From Siphonodentalium dalli (lineage: Eukaryota; Mollusca; Scaphopoda; Gadilida; Siphonodentaliidae): DNA of 64,000 nucleotides. The stretch lies in contig CP136067.1 in assembly GCA_032622095.1 (NCBI GenBank), forward strand, positions 91,254,707 to 91,318,706, in the 5' to 3' direction. Every line of letters begins with the position of its first letter. Position 1 is the first letter of the stretch. A program made the position numbers and the translations under genes. The notes below the pieces were generated by a model. It saw only the letters and a list, made by a program, of their open reading frames with translations, had not been told where the DNA came from and searched no databases. Of the stretch, positions 10,994-22,689 are shown one piece after another.

Positions 10994-11124
10994 TTAACAC
11001 ATTAAAAATTATAAAATTGTTAAAGAATGTAAGAAAAAATGGTAAAAAGTGTTAAAAAAAGATTTATTTTAGGCCAATGCATTCTCTTATATATGCGAGG
11101 CGACCTATGGTCGACTCGCATATA

Positions 11125-13350
11125 CAGTACACTCAGAGTGTGGTATAAGGAAAACACGCAACACGGTGGGAACCCCACTAAGCCCACTGTGAATCACCGG
11201 CATTCACGGTGATTTTTCCACGGTGTTCCACGGTGAACCCGAGTGGATCGGATTAAGTTGAATAAACAAACGTCCGGGTGACTTGTCGGTGACCACTGGG
11301 AATCACTGGGAATCACTGGGAATCACCGCGGATCACAGAGAATCGCTTCAAAACGCCGACATCTATATTGTATCACGTCATGCATAGCCGAAACCCTTTA
11401 CTGTAGTTTATTCTAAAACATACACTCAGTGGGCCATCCATTGTATGCTGCTGTACATTATATTTATATTATGGTTGATATTTTCAGAAAATCCAGAATG
11501 ATTAACTAGCTACATGTATAGGTAAAATAAATAAACAATTTGTTATTGTATGGATTTCTTCCGTCCCTCGATCAATTATTTAAAATTTTAAGCGCAAATC
11601 TCGTATTATTCACACACATGCACACACACATATACATGTATGTATAATATAATGATTCAAGTCCATTAAAACAATTAAATATGTTTTAATTTATCTTTAA
11701 TAATGCTATCTTGTTTAGCAAAATGTTTAAATGATCGAAATATGCGCGAAACACAAATATGGATAACATTCCCTAGCTCTCTCATTTGTTCAGGCCCCTA
11801 TATCAATGCATGCATAAACTCTCCCGATGGAAGTCTGATTCAGCTAGCGTATATGTTTTTATTTTATTTATTGGGGTTTTGGATTTAACCCTGGAAGATT
11901 TGGAAGGGGCGGAACTACTTCCCTAAAACCAATGCACTTTTGAATTTTAATGATTATCATGCTATGGGTGTATAATAACATGACGTGGATGAAACGGGTG
12001 TATAGTGTAAATATATATACCAGCTAAAAATGATAAAACAAAATGTCGGTGACCATTAGGAATCACATGGAAAAAAAATGAAATATGACTGTGTCCGTGT
12101 TATTTCAGACAATGGTAGTATAATCGGTGTCAGTTAGCTCTTACATAACCTTTGAAAGTTCCGCCATGTCTGTAAGAGGTGTCAAAATTATTGTCCCCAT
12201 TGCAGCGCCGCATAGGGTGCGAGTTTCAATCATAACCATATGAGCTACATTTACATGTAGTGTTCACTTTGCCATTCAGAATGCAGATTATAATGTTTCA
12301 CAATTAAGCGGGTCTCGAGCTTCCGAATTATACCTGTACGTAATTTGGAAGGAGGTATAAAATATTGGTTGACTTTAATTGATACCGATAATCTATGTAC
12401 ATGCACATGTATCCCGGGAAAATTGGATGCAAATAAATATCATTAAACCAAAATTGGAAAGGTGACACGAGTAACCCGGTGGGTGATATAACGGTGTTAG
12501 TTTTTCTAAAGTTTGAAAATGATGTTATTATTACAATGATATATTGATAAATACGCGATATATTTAGTTGCACCTGCTCTGAACAAAACATGTATTTGAT
12601 AATGTCAGAGATATTTACGAGCTGTACTCAGTTTTCGCATATAAGTGAAATAAACGCTCTTTATCTCTACCATGTAATGACTAGACTAACTGGGAATTAT
12701 ATGTATGCCGAAGAATGTTCTGGACCCAAACGTTCTTCGATCACAACAATACAACCAGAAAGATGCCGTTCATGTATAACTATGTTTAGCGTACTTATCG
12801 GCATATGCTGATCCATGATCCGCGATGTATCAAAATCGATCATAATTTTGACTTTCAAACCAACAAGTGCCTTTAAAATGAGCAAGAAGTTGAAACTGAA
12901 AACATTATGATTATTTTTTTTTCTCAAGTCAACATGTCAAAAATTTAAAAAGATAAAAATGTGCGCGAAGCACACAAACGGACCACAGTATAATAAAGTC
13001 TTCCGTATACAGCTAATTTTAATTGTACATTACTATGTTGTCTTTTTCAATTTTTATTAAATGAAAACAAATAAAAAGTAGATGGTGGAAAATGCAACAC
13101 TATTCGGTTGCGAATACATGTATAAGCGTTTCGCAGTGATTGTCGGCAATCCACCGTGTTTCACGGTGATTCGCGGTGATATGTAGTGAAGTGGGAATAA
13201 ACTGTCGTCACCTTGTTGATTAGACAATAGCGCCTTGCTAATCCTCTCCACTAAGGCCCACGCTGTTGAGTGTGCCACCGTGAATCACTCTCCCAAAAAA
13301 TATCCCCACCGTGTTGAGTGTTTTACTTATACCACACTCTGAGTGTACTG
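11125..13350. mobile_element. Tc1/mariner-like non-autonomous element, 2226 bp
   Basis: The ends are inverted repeats of about 50 bp beginning CAGTACACTCAGAGTGTGGT, and the CAGT start is usual for Tc1-type elements. TA lies on each side (11123-11124, 13351-13352). Removing the element restores CGCATATATAAGAGAATGC, exactly the arm of the hairpin family seen elsewhere, so boundaries are firm. Subterminal regions carry repeated GTGATTCACGGTG and a GGAATCACT run (11296-11330). No DDE transposase ORF is visible; the short ORFs inside show no domain. Confidence 0.85.
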
Positions 13351-13604
13351 TATAAGAGAATGCATTGGCACAGGACATAACTGTAACTATCACAATGTGG
13401 TCAAGGAGCCGGTTCCAATGATATCCATATTTGTATGGTTCTATTGAGACAGACCGAAGATATTTTAGGCTGTTGAAGCTTTATTTGGCCGGTTTGGGCC
13501 GGTTTGTTGGGTAAAGGGTTAACAAAAAAATCACATGCTATATTTTTCCCTCAGTAAGTGACACATCAATTAGATCAATGCATATCAAATTCTGATTTCA
13601 GGTG

Positions 13605-13762
13605 ACTCGATATTGATTTGCCGGTGGTACATCTATGACTGTGAGGACATTTATGAAATTTTGAAGATTATGCCGACAAAAACCCTGAACTGAACAGGAA
13701 TTGGGAAAGCTGGTAAACACCCGTTTGGCAATCATTATCCAACTGGCAAGGAGAGTGGCAAA
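13605..13762 (+). other. Exon-like island between splice signals
   Basis: TTCTGATTTCAG precedes and GTAAGTC follows this 158-nt stretch. One frame reads GDSILICRWYIYDCEDIYEI onward for 30 codons to a TGA; another reads open over its second half. Neither spans the whole segment, so it may be an untranslated exon, a terminal coding exon or chance. No family recognised. Confidence 0.25.
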
Positions 13763-13949
13763 GTAAGTCAATTTTGTCTAACCCAAACATGCTTGGAATG
13801 GTATTCATAACCAATACCGGTATACATGTATGGCATTGATTTTGACATGGAGCTTATTAAGATAATAAATCTAATAGATTACTGTACATCAGTTACATCA
13901 TAATGTTTGGGTGTGTTCACATCGCAATTCAAACGTTTTTATACCTCCA

Positions 13950-14645
13950 CTTTCGAAGAAAATGGGGGGGGGGGTATACTGGATTGACTGCGTCTGTCCG
14001 TCCGACCTCATAACTCGAAACACTATGAACCGATTTCAATAATTTGTTGTATGCTCCTTAAGACCGCCTCTCCGCATTATGCTAATTGCGGTGCGGTCCG
14101 ACTTTCTGTTTTTTAAGTTACGTTTTACTTTTCGACTTATTTTGATTTAGAAAATCCTGTCCGACTTAATAACTTTAACAAATATGAACCAATTTCAATA
14201 ATTTTTGGTATACATGCTTCTCACAACACCCTCTCTACATGATGCGGCTCAGGGTTGGCTCGGGCCGTTTTTCCTAACATTACACTTCATTTTCAACTTA
14301 TTTTGACTTAGAAAATTTTGGGATATTTTTTTGTGGATGCTTTTTTCCCTGGAGTTGTGTGCCTTAGCAGAAGTTTGGTTTATATGACCAAGCACTTGAC
14401 AAAAGTCATCTTAGATGTTAAGATTGCGTTTCATTTTCTACCCTTTTTTGGGTTTCTGCAATCATTCGAACAAATATGAACCAATTTGAATATTTTTTCT
14501 GTACAAGCTTCTTGCGACACCATATCGATATTATTAATCCAAATTTTTCTTTAAAGTTAAAAAAAAAATTTGTTGGATTTACGCATAATGCGGGTTGAAT
14601 TTGCCACGGTGGGGGTATACTGACATGCGAGTGCACACCTCTTGT
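13950..14645. repeat. Dispersed repeat with GTCCGTCCG and GGGGGTATAC
   Basis: The stretch starts TTTTTATACCTCCACTTTCG, has a G tract and GGGTATACTGGATTGACTGC then GTCTGTCCGTCCG, and ends with a second GGGGGTATACTG. Within it, AACAAATATGAACCAATTTGAA-type segments recur three times about every 130-290 bp. The layout matches a dispersed repeat rather than a gene. Confidence 0.45.
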
Positions 14646-15283
14646 TGACTATGTGCGGTATGTTGTGTACACATTTAAGTAATCTCAAAATCTTTAGAAA
14701 AGTATATTACATGTATATCAGTAGTTTAGAGTCCTGGAGAGTTATATAGATACAGGGTTTCCGCTATAGCGACAGGGGATCCCTTTTTGGACCCCCATTC
14801 CCCCAGCCAATTTCCCCCCTTCTGTCATACCACAGGACATATTCCATATGTACCGGTATACAGGTATAAAGATGTTTATTTTGTTGAGACAGTACTAAGA
14901 AATTTAAATAGTTGACAACTTTATTTGATTTCTAGCGAGAATACACACTGAGAATACACACTCGGACTGATCTAACACAAACTGGGGAAGTTATCAAATC
15001 TGAAATCGCTAGAACACATATGCTTCGTAGTCCGCTGGTTACGTTGCTGCGGTTAGGTTACGTAAAATGATCGCCGATAATTTTATCATGTTATATTCCA
15101 GTACTTCCTGCCGGGTCTTGAATAGTCGTCATTTAACTTCAACGGGTTTATTTACTGTTTAAATAAAATGAAGTCAGTTCATGAGATAGCTGATAATAAT
15201 TTGATGTTGTTCCTTGAGCTCAGTTTATAGTACAATTTAACTGCCATAAATGCCTTTAGTGTATTCTGTTCATTGGTGGTTAA

Positions 15284-16025
15284 TAGTGTTGAAACGATTA
15301 GTGAATTTAAAAGTCGACTAGTCGAGGCCCAAAAGTCGCGTTGCGTCGACTAGTCGGTACCCGATTTCAAACTTTCCAACATAACGTGGTACCGAAAATT
15401 CATCGTACATGGCATACACTGATGCCTGATGCAATGACGGTCTATTGCGTTGCGCATTGCCCTCCATAGACACCAATTTATTTGTGAAATAATACAGTAA
15501 ACATCTTGATATTTATCCAACACACTGAATCAAATTATATAATTAGACATATGGTTAGAGATGGGCGATTCACGGATTTACTATATATACATTCGTGACA
15601 ATAGCTAAATTAAATTAGGCAACAAAATGACCTACGCAAGTACCGGTAATATTCACACATCTCATTGATGATTTACACGCATGTCGTCGCACTGATTTGA
15701 AAAGAATAAGAGACTGACTACAATATTTTGTCAATTGGATTTTCGTAACATTTCCATGAGTGAATAGAATTGTCCAATGACGTCACCTTATATAAGTGAC
15801 CTTCACACAGGTCGCATCATAACCCGACGGTGCGAGATCAATTGAAATATACACAGTGTCTAGATCAAAGCGGTCTCCGACAAACGATAAAGCCGCATCA
15901 CTCATTGCCATCATGTCGCAGTGATGTTTTTTACCTTAAACGGCGAGTGACACGGCAAAATTCAGAGTCGATATTCTAACATTTCAGCATCGATTACAGT
16001 TAGTCGATTAATCGTTTGAACCCTA
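15284..16025. mobile_element. hAT-type MITE, copy 1
   Basis: The ends TAGTGTTGAAACGATTAG and the complement of ATTAATCGTTTGAACCCTA are inverted repeats, flanked by a perfect 8-bp duplication GTGGTTAA (15276-15283 and 16026-16033). An 8-bp target and TAGGG-like ends are diagnostic of hAT. Length 742 bp, non-coding. It is a relative of the element at 19243-20218. Confidence 0.9.
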
Positions 16026-16257
16026 GTGGTTAATCTCAGATGAATGTAATTGGTAAAGGCTTTGGCAACTGAACATTTTTGACCTGTGCAAATCTAATTG
16101 TCCATACATGAACTATGCCCCCCCCCCCCAATTAAATTTATAAAACTGATGCATGTAATTCTTCCATGCAATTTTACTTTTATACATTGTAAATAATGTG
16201 ATTATTTTCAATTTTATTAGATTGAAGTGTAACATTGCAGATAATATTTTATTTCAG

Positions 16258-16385
16258 AAGCAGTTAGAAAGTTGCCAAAGACTTCCACAATGGCCGATAG
16301 CCGATTCAGAACTATAGCTGGCTAAGATATTAACTTATCGAGCAACAAAATCGCAAAAAAAGCCAGTGCAAGAGTCATCGTCTGT
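16258..16385 (+). other. Exon-like island
   Basis: It is preceded by a T-rich tract and TTTATTTCAG and followed by GTAAGC. No frame is open across the full length. It could be a non-coding exon or chance. Confidence 0.15.
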
Positions 16386-18576
16386 TGTAAGCATTTCCAT
16401 TTTACTGTCTTCCCAAAGAAAATATGCGCTGTTTACCGACAAATTACATGAACTACTTTGACCATAACAACTAATTTATCTTCTATATTATCAGTATGGG
16501 GCTGGTGTTTTTTAATTTTATTCCAACAACTGTACGCTCAGCATCTTATTATGATAGTTCAAATAGAGTGGCATTATATTTACCTAGATAATAATGAATC
16601 ATGCAATAGTTAGAGAGGTCAATTATGACAGTTAATTATTAATAGAGTTGGTAGATGTTGCTATAGATGCTATCTCACACCCATTGCATGTATGTGGCTA
16701 CCGGTATAGATGGCCTCCACGTCAGGAAGGGTGTCCACCTTTGAATATCTAACTACACCCCTTGAACCATATCAAATTCACAAGTATGCGAGTAATTCCA
16801 TGTCATTAGTCCTAATATCATAATATCTACATGTACATGTAGATGTCTAACATCATGCAAATTCAGCCCGATCTTTTTTTTTCCATGGTTCGGCTCGGTG
16901 TGAAAATTGTTTGAAATCTGAACATGAAATTCGCTTAATCCGGACTGGCTTCAGGCTGTCCAATTGTTGGAAATTTTGAGACCTGACAACCCTCCCCCCC
17001 CCCCCCCCGCAAAAAAAATTGATTTTGTAACAATTTCTTATTGCTATTTCAAATTTCAGTCCAAAATTTTACAAACAGATCGGAAAAAAATATGTAATTT
17101 GTTCTAAAAACTAGAAATTTTCCACTACTAAATTGTTAGAAAATCAATCTACGAGAACAAATCAAATAAATGTTGTGTCAGCTATATCAAATTTCCAACT
17201 GTTGAACATTTGACCAAAGTGGAGGGGGGGAGTGACTCCGAGTGAGACACTCCTGTTATTATGTCCCTGTCTCAGCCCTTAAAAATTGTACAAGGGTATC
17301 AATATATCATGGATTTATGCATGTATTGCACTTTTGAATACAACCATTTAATTACTTTATGTAGGTGGGGACTGATTTATCATGTTAATATATATTTACC
17401 ATCTGAACAGACATGGTGCATTTGAACCACATTACTGGTGTATATTGTATAAATAATCTCTTGTCTGACCCTTTGATCTGTTGAAAGATTCCAAACCGAT
17501 GTTTACTTAATATGACCAAATACATGTATTCCCTAACTAAAATAAGATACAAATTGGGTCTTAATATATCTGACTGAAAGTCAAGCTTTCCGCTAGGTTT
17601 TGGGGAACGGGTCCTGTATCCGCCGAGGGGGAAATGCAGTCAATGTTTTCAATGTCGTGGAAACACTGGTGGACCTACTTTTGTTGTATCGGCCAATAGA
17701 AGAAACAGAGAGTAGATTTGCTGATTGTTTGGCATCCATATCCTTAGTTACTATGCTATCAACCGCAATAACTTTAAAACATTGAAAATTTATTTGATAA
17801 AAATTAATTGCTGTATACGGAAATACGCCCGTTGAAGTTAAACAACCACTATTCAAGACTCGACAGAAGGTTCGGATGCATAATATACCGGAATATAACA
17901 TGATTAAATTATTGGCTGTCATTTTTCATAACCTAACAGCAGCAATGTAACCAGCGGACTCCAAAGCATGTGTTCTAGCGATGTCGGTTTGATAACTTCC
18001 TCAGTTCGTGTTAGATCGGTCCGAGTGTGTAATCTCGCTAGAAATCAAATAAAGTTGTCAACTATTTAAATTTCTTAGTACTGTCGCAACGAAATTGAGA
18101 AGTAAACATCTTTATACCTGCATACATTATCATAATGAATATGTCCAGTGGTATGACAGAAGGTGAAAAATTCGCTGGGGGAATGGGGCTCACAAAGGGA
18201 TTCCCTGCCACTATAGCGGAAACCCTGTGAAAGTACATGTACCGTACATGTAGGATATTATTAGACCCTGGGTCTAAGACAACAATACATTTTACACCGA
18301 ATATTGGTTGGAAAATTTAACTATAACGTACTGTAATTTTATATTAGTCAACACTAGATCGGTCTATGAATTGTAGAATCCAAATGTTTAAATGTTCGAA
18401 TGATGAGTGAAAGAAAAGCACCAACCCCTTCCAACTGCCACCTCGTCCTTGAAGAAACCAACTGATTAATATTCTGAGCCCCATCTGATGTGAGTTTGTT
18501 GTAGATGTATGTTCGGAAACAATATACATGTGACTGGGAGGCAGATATATTCATGCTTTTATATTAATAATTTCAG

Positions 18577-18664
18577 GACAATTCAGATCACAGCAGCAGA
18601 GACAACTTCAGTTGAACTTATGAAGAGAGAGAAGAAGTCAAGAATAAGAAGAGCTCTCCCTTAG
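18577..18664 (+). other. Exon-like island with a basic C-terminal peptide
   Basis: ATTAATAATTTCAG precedes an open frame reading TIQITAAETTSVELMKREKK then SRIRRALP and a TAG. It resembles a last coding exon, but nothing upstream can be joined to it with confidence and no family is recognised. Confidence 0.2.
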
Positions 18665-18709
18665 AAAGGCAGTATTGGTTTTCTTCTGAAATTTTGCAAA
18701 AAAACATGT

Positions 18710-18879
18710 GCCAATGCATTCTCTTATATATGCAAGTCTCCCATATGAAGCCCTGCATTTATAAGAGAATACATTGGCCTAACATTATTTAACTTGACCT
18801 TGTAAACCAGTGTATTCTCTTATATATTATACAAGGCTCCGATTGGAAGACTCACATATATAAGAGAATGCATTCGCCC
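18710..18879. repeat. Double-hairpin element (copies C and D)
   Basis: Hairpin C (18710-18778) and hairpin D (18807-18879) both have arms of the GCCAATGCATTCTCTTATAT type, in opposite orientations, separated by 28 bp (TAACATTATTTAACTTGACC and flanking bases). The pair matches the 29948-30118 pair when that is reverse-complemented, including the spacer. The outer flanks carry TTTTGCAAAAAAACATGTG and CCAGGGTTTTCGCAAA, a weak outer inverted repeat. Confidence 0.8.
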
Positions 18880-19242
18880 AGGGTTTTCGCAAATGAGTAG
18901 TTACTTCATTCTCTTTCATTCGTTTCCAAGTATGTTAACAAAATAAGTTTTTAACAAAAAAGCAAGACTGTTTGTTTAATTTGTTATTTGAACATTCTTA
19001 CAAAATCCATATGGCATTTCTCGTCATATCCTCTGCAGTTATAATAACCTGACATTCCTGCAAATAATTAGACCATTCCAATGAATACTAAAGTACTAAA
19101 TGAAACAGATATAAAAAATTGACATAATATATGCTCATCGTGTTTTCGACTCCAAATTTCATTCTCCATTGAGATAAAGAATATCAATTTCATATTTTAT
19201 CAAGCAATGGAAGCCCCCATGCAATATATCTGCACTTGTTAG

Positions 19243-20218
19243 TAGTGTTGAAACGATTAGTGCGTCGACTAGTCTGTACCCAATATCAAAACCTTCAAAG
19301 ATAACATGGTACGGAAAATTCATCGTACATGGCATACACTGGTGACTGGTGCAATGACGGTCTATTGCGTACCGGTAGCGCATTTCCCTGCATAGACAAC
19401 AATTTATTTGGGAAATAATAATGTAAACATCTTGATATTTATCCAACACACTGCATGTGGTTATATAATTAGACATGTGGTGGATAATGATTAGAAACAC
19501 GAACATTTATACAGGTTTTAATATCAGCGTTCGAGATTTCGTTTAGTCACGTGATTTAGTCACGTGATCACCAATAATCTGGTGCCGAGCGGTGTCAATA
19601 TGAAATGTTAATGTTCCGACTAAATACGCCTGTAGTATAGGCTACGTGTGGAATACGATAGCCAGTTCTGTGTGGTAGCAGGTGGGCGCAAAGTGCCCAG
19701 GATACACGCCCGGGATGGTCAAAAGGTCGAGTGATCGAGAACTTCAGTCAGTATCATTTATATATGGCAGCACCGGTGACGTCACATTAAGCGACCTTCA
19801 CACAGCGTCGCATCATAACCCGACGGTGCGAGATCAATTGAAATATACACAGTGTCTAGATCAAAGCAGTCTCCGACAACAAATGATAAAGCCGCGTCAA
19901 TAATTGCCATCATGTCGCAGTGATGTCTTTGACCTCAAATGACGAGTGAGACATTGTGTTGTCAATTTCATTCTTTCAATTGATAGTCGGGTCAGTGTGT
20001 GTGTCTATACTAGTAACACTGTCAATTCCAGGTGCCACCAAACGTTATACTTAGAGTAACTTACGCACAGTTAACACCGTTTATGCCGGAATCGATATTG
20101 AAAACTTTATACATGTAACTAATACACTAAGTTCCGACTAGTCGACAGCAAAATTCAGAGTCAACGTTCTGACATTTCAACGTCGACTACAGCTAGTTGA
20201 TTAATCGTTTCAACCCTA
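19243..20218. mobile_element. hAT-type MITE, copy 2
   Basis: The ends TAGTGTTGAAACGATTAG and the complement of ATTAATCGTTTCAACCCTA are flanked by a perfect 8-bp duplication CTTGTTAG (19235-19242 and 20219-20226). The interior matches copy 1 (for example CATCGTACATGGCATACACT, GCAATGACGGTCTATTGCGT, CATCTTGATATTTATCCAAC) but is about 230 bp longer. Non-coding; a 115-codon minus ORF at its left is a shadow. Confidence 0.9.
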
Positions 20219-20499
20219 CTTGTTAGTTATGGGTTTATGTCATGTCCTACACATTTATTTGACGTCAAGGGAAGCTATTGCCTCTGTGCGTCAGTTTTAC
20301 ATTCTGATCCTTTTTAGGTTACAGTATTAACCATTGCATCAATGATCATGAAAATGTTCATAACCAATGACACGTAGAATGATTAATTTTTGCTTACAAC
20401 CATTTTTTATTTTTAAACTTGCACCCATTATTACAGACTCTACTAGCACCATTAGTCCTACATGTACCTCGAAATTTGTCATAGAAATAGACATTAAAC

Positions 20500-20540
20500 A
20501 TGGCTGCCGCTGGGCATCTTGTTTTTCAGTATTACGCTAT
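20500..20540 (+). other. Possible initiating exon (weak)
   Basis: AACATGGCTGCCGCTGGG, a start context like a YY1-type AANATGGC promoter motif, leads a 13-codon frame MAAAGHLVFQYYA to a consensus donor GTAAGT at 20541. Nearby are ATTGG (inverted CCAAT) and GCCATTTTGG. No downstream exon is identified. Confidence 0.2.
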
Positions 20541-21124
20541 GTAAGTCCATTAGAACTGGCTACAGGCCCTTCCATTGGTCATGTGGATGGGAACGAGTTG
20601 TTCGGCCGCTGTCTGCCATTTTGGATTTCAGTACATTTATTATCCAATGTAAATTCATCATGCAGTATTATATTGTACCCATAGTATGGTACATTTATTG
20701 TTGATGTCCTGATTGACCACTTGTCATTCGTCTGTCTGTCTGTCAATAGACACTTTATGCATGGTGCGATAACTCAAACATTTTCTATGCGATCGGAACC
20801 TAATCTGGAATACAGATCAAGTTCGATCTAATTTATGTATATATTGTTATGTCAGTTGACATAGCGCTGCAATGTCGTTGATACTTTCATAAAGATTTTA
20901 GCTTTATTTTGTTCATATCTTGTACACATACATACTATATATATATAATTTATGATTATTTCTATTTTGGAAATAAACGGTATGTTTTCTTCAATTTTGT
21001 TCATCATTGTATTTCACCTATCCTCAGGCTGTAGTTACTCCTCTTGGAAATCTGACTGCTTAAATGAAAGGATGCGGCACTTGTATTCCTCTTGTCCAAA
21101 ATGTTTTATGGTGATATTACGCTG

Positions 21125-21747
21125 AATGGAGCTTTCCACAGAGGCCACACCCACAGCGGTAGTCCCGCCCACTGGTAAAAATACTTTATCCACATAAATA
21201 TTGTCTGTTACCCGAGATCGACTTCCGAACTGAACACATCAGCACTTGCCCTTATGTTAACTACCGGTAGCTGAAACAGACTCACGTATATGATTCTTGC
21301 AAATTTGATCTTTTAACCAGTTTGATTTAAAACAAATTTATTTAGATTAAATTTTTTATTTTTTTTTTAGATTGAACTTTGATCTGCTGTTGAACAAAAA
21401 CAAACTAATAATTTGTTTTTAAAAATTTTAAATTATTATATATTTTTTTTTTATTATAGAATTTTTCAATAGATTGAATCTTAAAAAATTCAGTTTTAAT
21501 AAAAAAAAAAATTGTTTAATTAAATTTTTTTTTTTATTTAATTTTAAAATTTCTTTTTAGATTTTAGATTGAGACTTCTTGTTAAAAAATTCAAAAATTT
21601 AAAAAACAACTTTTTTTTTTATTTGTTTAAAAAATTTAATTTAAAAAATGTCCGCGGCTGGCTCGGCATCTGATTTGTCGAATATATTCTAATAAATTGC
21701 CATTGGGCAGCAATACACTGTGGGCGTGGCCTCTGGAAAGCTCCATT
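21125..21747. mobile_element. Inverted-repeat element with poly-A/T interior
   Basis: AATGGAGCTTTCCACAGAGG on the left and CCTCTGGAAAGCTCCATT on the right form inverted ends of about 30 bp (with GCCACACCCACA / TGTGGGCGTGGC inside). The interior from 21340 to 21640 is almost pure A and T runs. There is no clear target duplication and no ORF of note. Confidence 0.65.
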
Positions 21748-21754
21748 AGCACCG

Positions 21755-22010
21755 TCCTATCATCATCGGAACGATACTGATATAGCGATGCTGATCCGGC
21801 ACCGATATACCACCATCGGAATGATACTGATATGACGATGCTGATCTGGTACCGATATACCATCATCAGAACGATACCGATATTACGATGCCGATCTGGT
21901 ACCGATATAGCATCATCGGATCAATGCCGATATTACGGTGCCGATCTGGCACCAATATGCAATCATTGGAATGATACTGATATTGGGAGTCTGGGACCCT
22001 GAATTAGCAC
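21755..22010. repeat. 50-bp minisatellite (CATCATCGGAACGATACTGA)
   Basis: About five tandem units of about 50 bp of the type CATCATCGGAACGATACTGA, then TATTACGATGCCGATCTGGTAC, degrade toward the right end. An ORF on the minus strand here reads the repeat. Confidence 0.8.
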
Positions 22011-22079
22011 TGGAATATCATTGAAAGGATAGTATATATATATAGAGCTGATCTTATGAAGCCACTGTGGCACCAGTAT

Positions 22080-22425
22080 ACCATCATCGGATCGATACTA
22101 CTATTTTGGTACCAAAATGGTACCACTCTTTTGGTACCAACATGGTACCACTATTTTGGTACCAAAATGGTACCGGCAAAACAGCACTAGCCCGGTGTTC
22201 ATTCAACAGTATATACTAGATGATTTTACATCACTATATGATATATTGAGTAAACTAGTAAATCACTGAAAAAAATGTGCCACCGCTTTACTGGTGCCAT
22301 TCCGGTGCATGACCGGGGTGCAACTTCAATGCCAAATCGGCACCGGAAATCCGGTACCAAACTGGTACCTTTACTGGTGCCAGATCGGCACCGAATTGGT
22401 GCCGCAATGTTTACTGGGAGGGTAC
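22080..22425. repeat. GGTACC/GGTGCC repeat cluster
   Basis: TTTTGGTACCAAAATGGTAC units (period about 25-30 bp) lie at 22110-22180. A looser set with GGCACCGGAAATCCGGTACC and GATCGGCACCGAATTGGTGC lies at 22275-22415. They resemble the modules at 1650-3080. Overlapping ORFs on both strands are repeat shadows. Confidence 0.7.
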
Positions 22426-22689
22426 ATAGGATTTTCAAAATGTGCTGTAGGGTACACATGGTTTGAAATGTCATTATAATGGACATTCGGTCTTCGTATC
22501 TGCTATGATTTCTGTCAGAGAATAATTGTTTACGTTCCAATGAATATTAAAATGTACTGAAAACAAACTGCTAATGGGCGCCAGACTTTCATAAACACAA
22601 TTTATGTAATGGTGTTCGTGCCGATCACAAACCCTGTGTACCCTTCAGCGCATTTTCAAACCCTGTGTACCCTTCATAACTTTTTTTTG

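Larger units (their letters stand above)
10894..13518. mobile_element. piggyBac-like MITE (TTAA target), with nested insert
   Basis: A 14-bp inverted repeat, CCCTTTACCCAACA and TGTTGGGTAAAGGG, is flanked on both sides by TTAA (10890-10893 and 13519-13522), the target and terminal CCC typical of piggyBac elements. Subtracting the nested element leaves about 400 bp, much of it two long hairpins (10920-10993 and the one interrupted at 11122/13353). No transposase is seen, so this is a non-autonomous derivative. Confidence 0.8.
14753..18227. mobile_element. Long-terminal-inverted-repeat element, 3.5 kb
   Basis: Left arm 14753-15150 and right arm 17824-18227 are reverse complements along about 400 bp with moderate divergence. 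They share CAGGGTTTCCGCTATAG at the ends, ACAGTACTAAGAAATTTAAA, ACAACTTTATTTGATTTCTA and TTTAACTTCAACGGG at the inner limits. A CAGGG terminus is hAT-like, but I find no matching 8-bp target duplication. The interior contains the hAT-type MITE at 15284-16025 and no recognisable transposase. A 109-codon minus-strand ORF at 17593-17922 lies partly in the right arm and is not convincing as a gene. Confidence 0.75.

Noticed and set aside
11125-13350. Search for a transposase in the 2.2 kb Tc1-like element
   Set aside because: Only short ORFs without DDE/D or helix-turn-helix features; treated as non-autonomous.
17593-17922. 109-codon minus-strand ORF
   Set aside because: Part of it lies in an inverted-repeat arm, overlapping ORFs run on the other strand, and no domain is recognised.
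20367-20704. ORFs of 105 and 61 codons
   Set aside because: No domain; overlapping frames and a consensus donor within them suggest they are chance frames.
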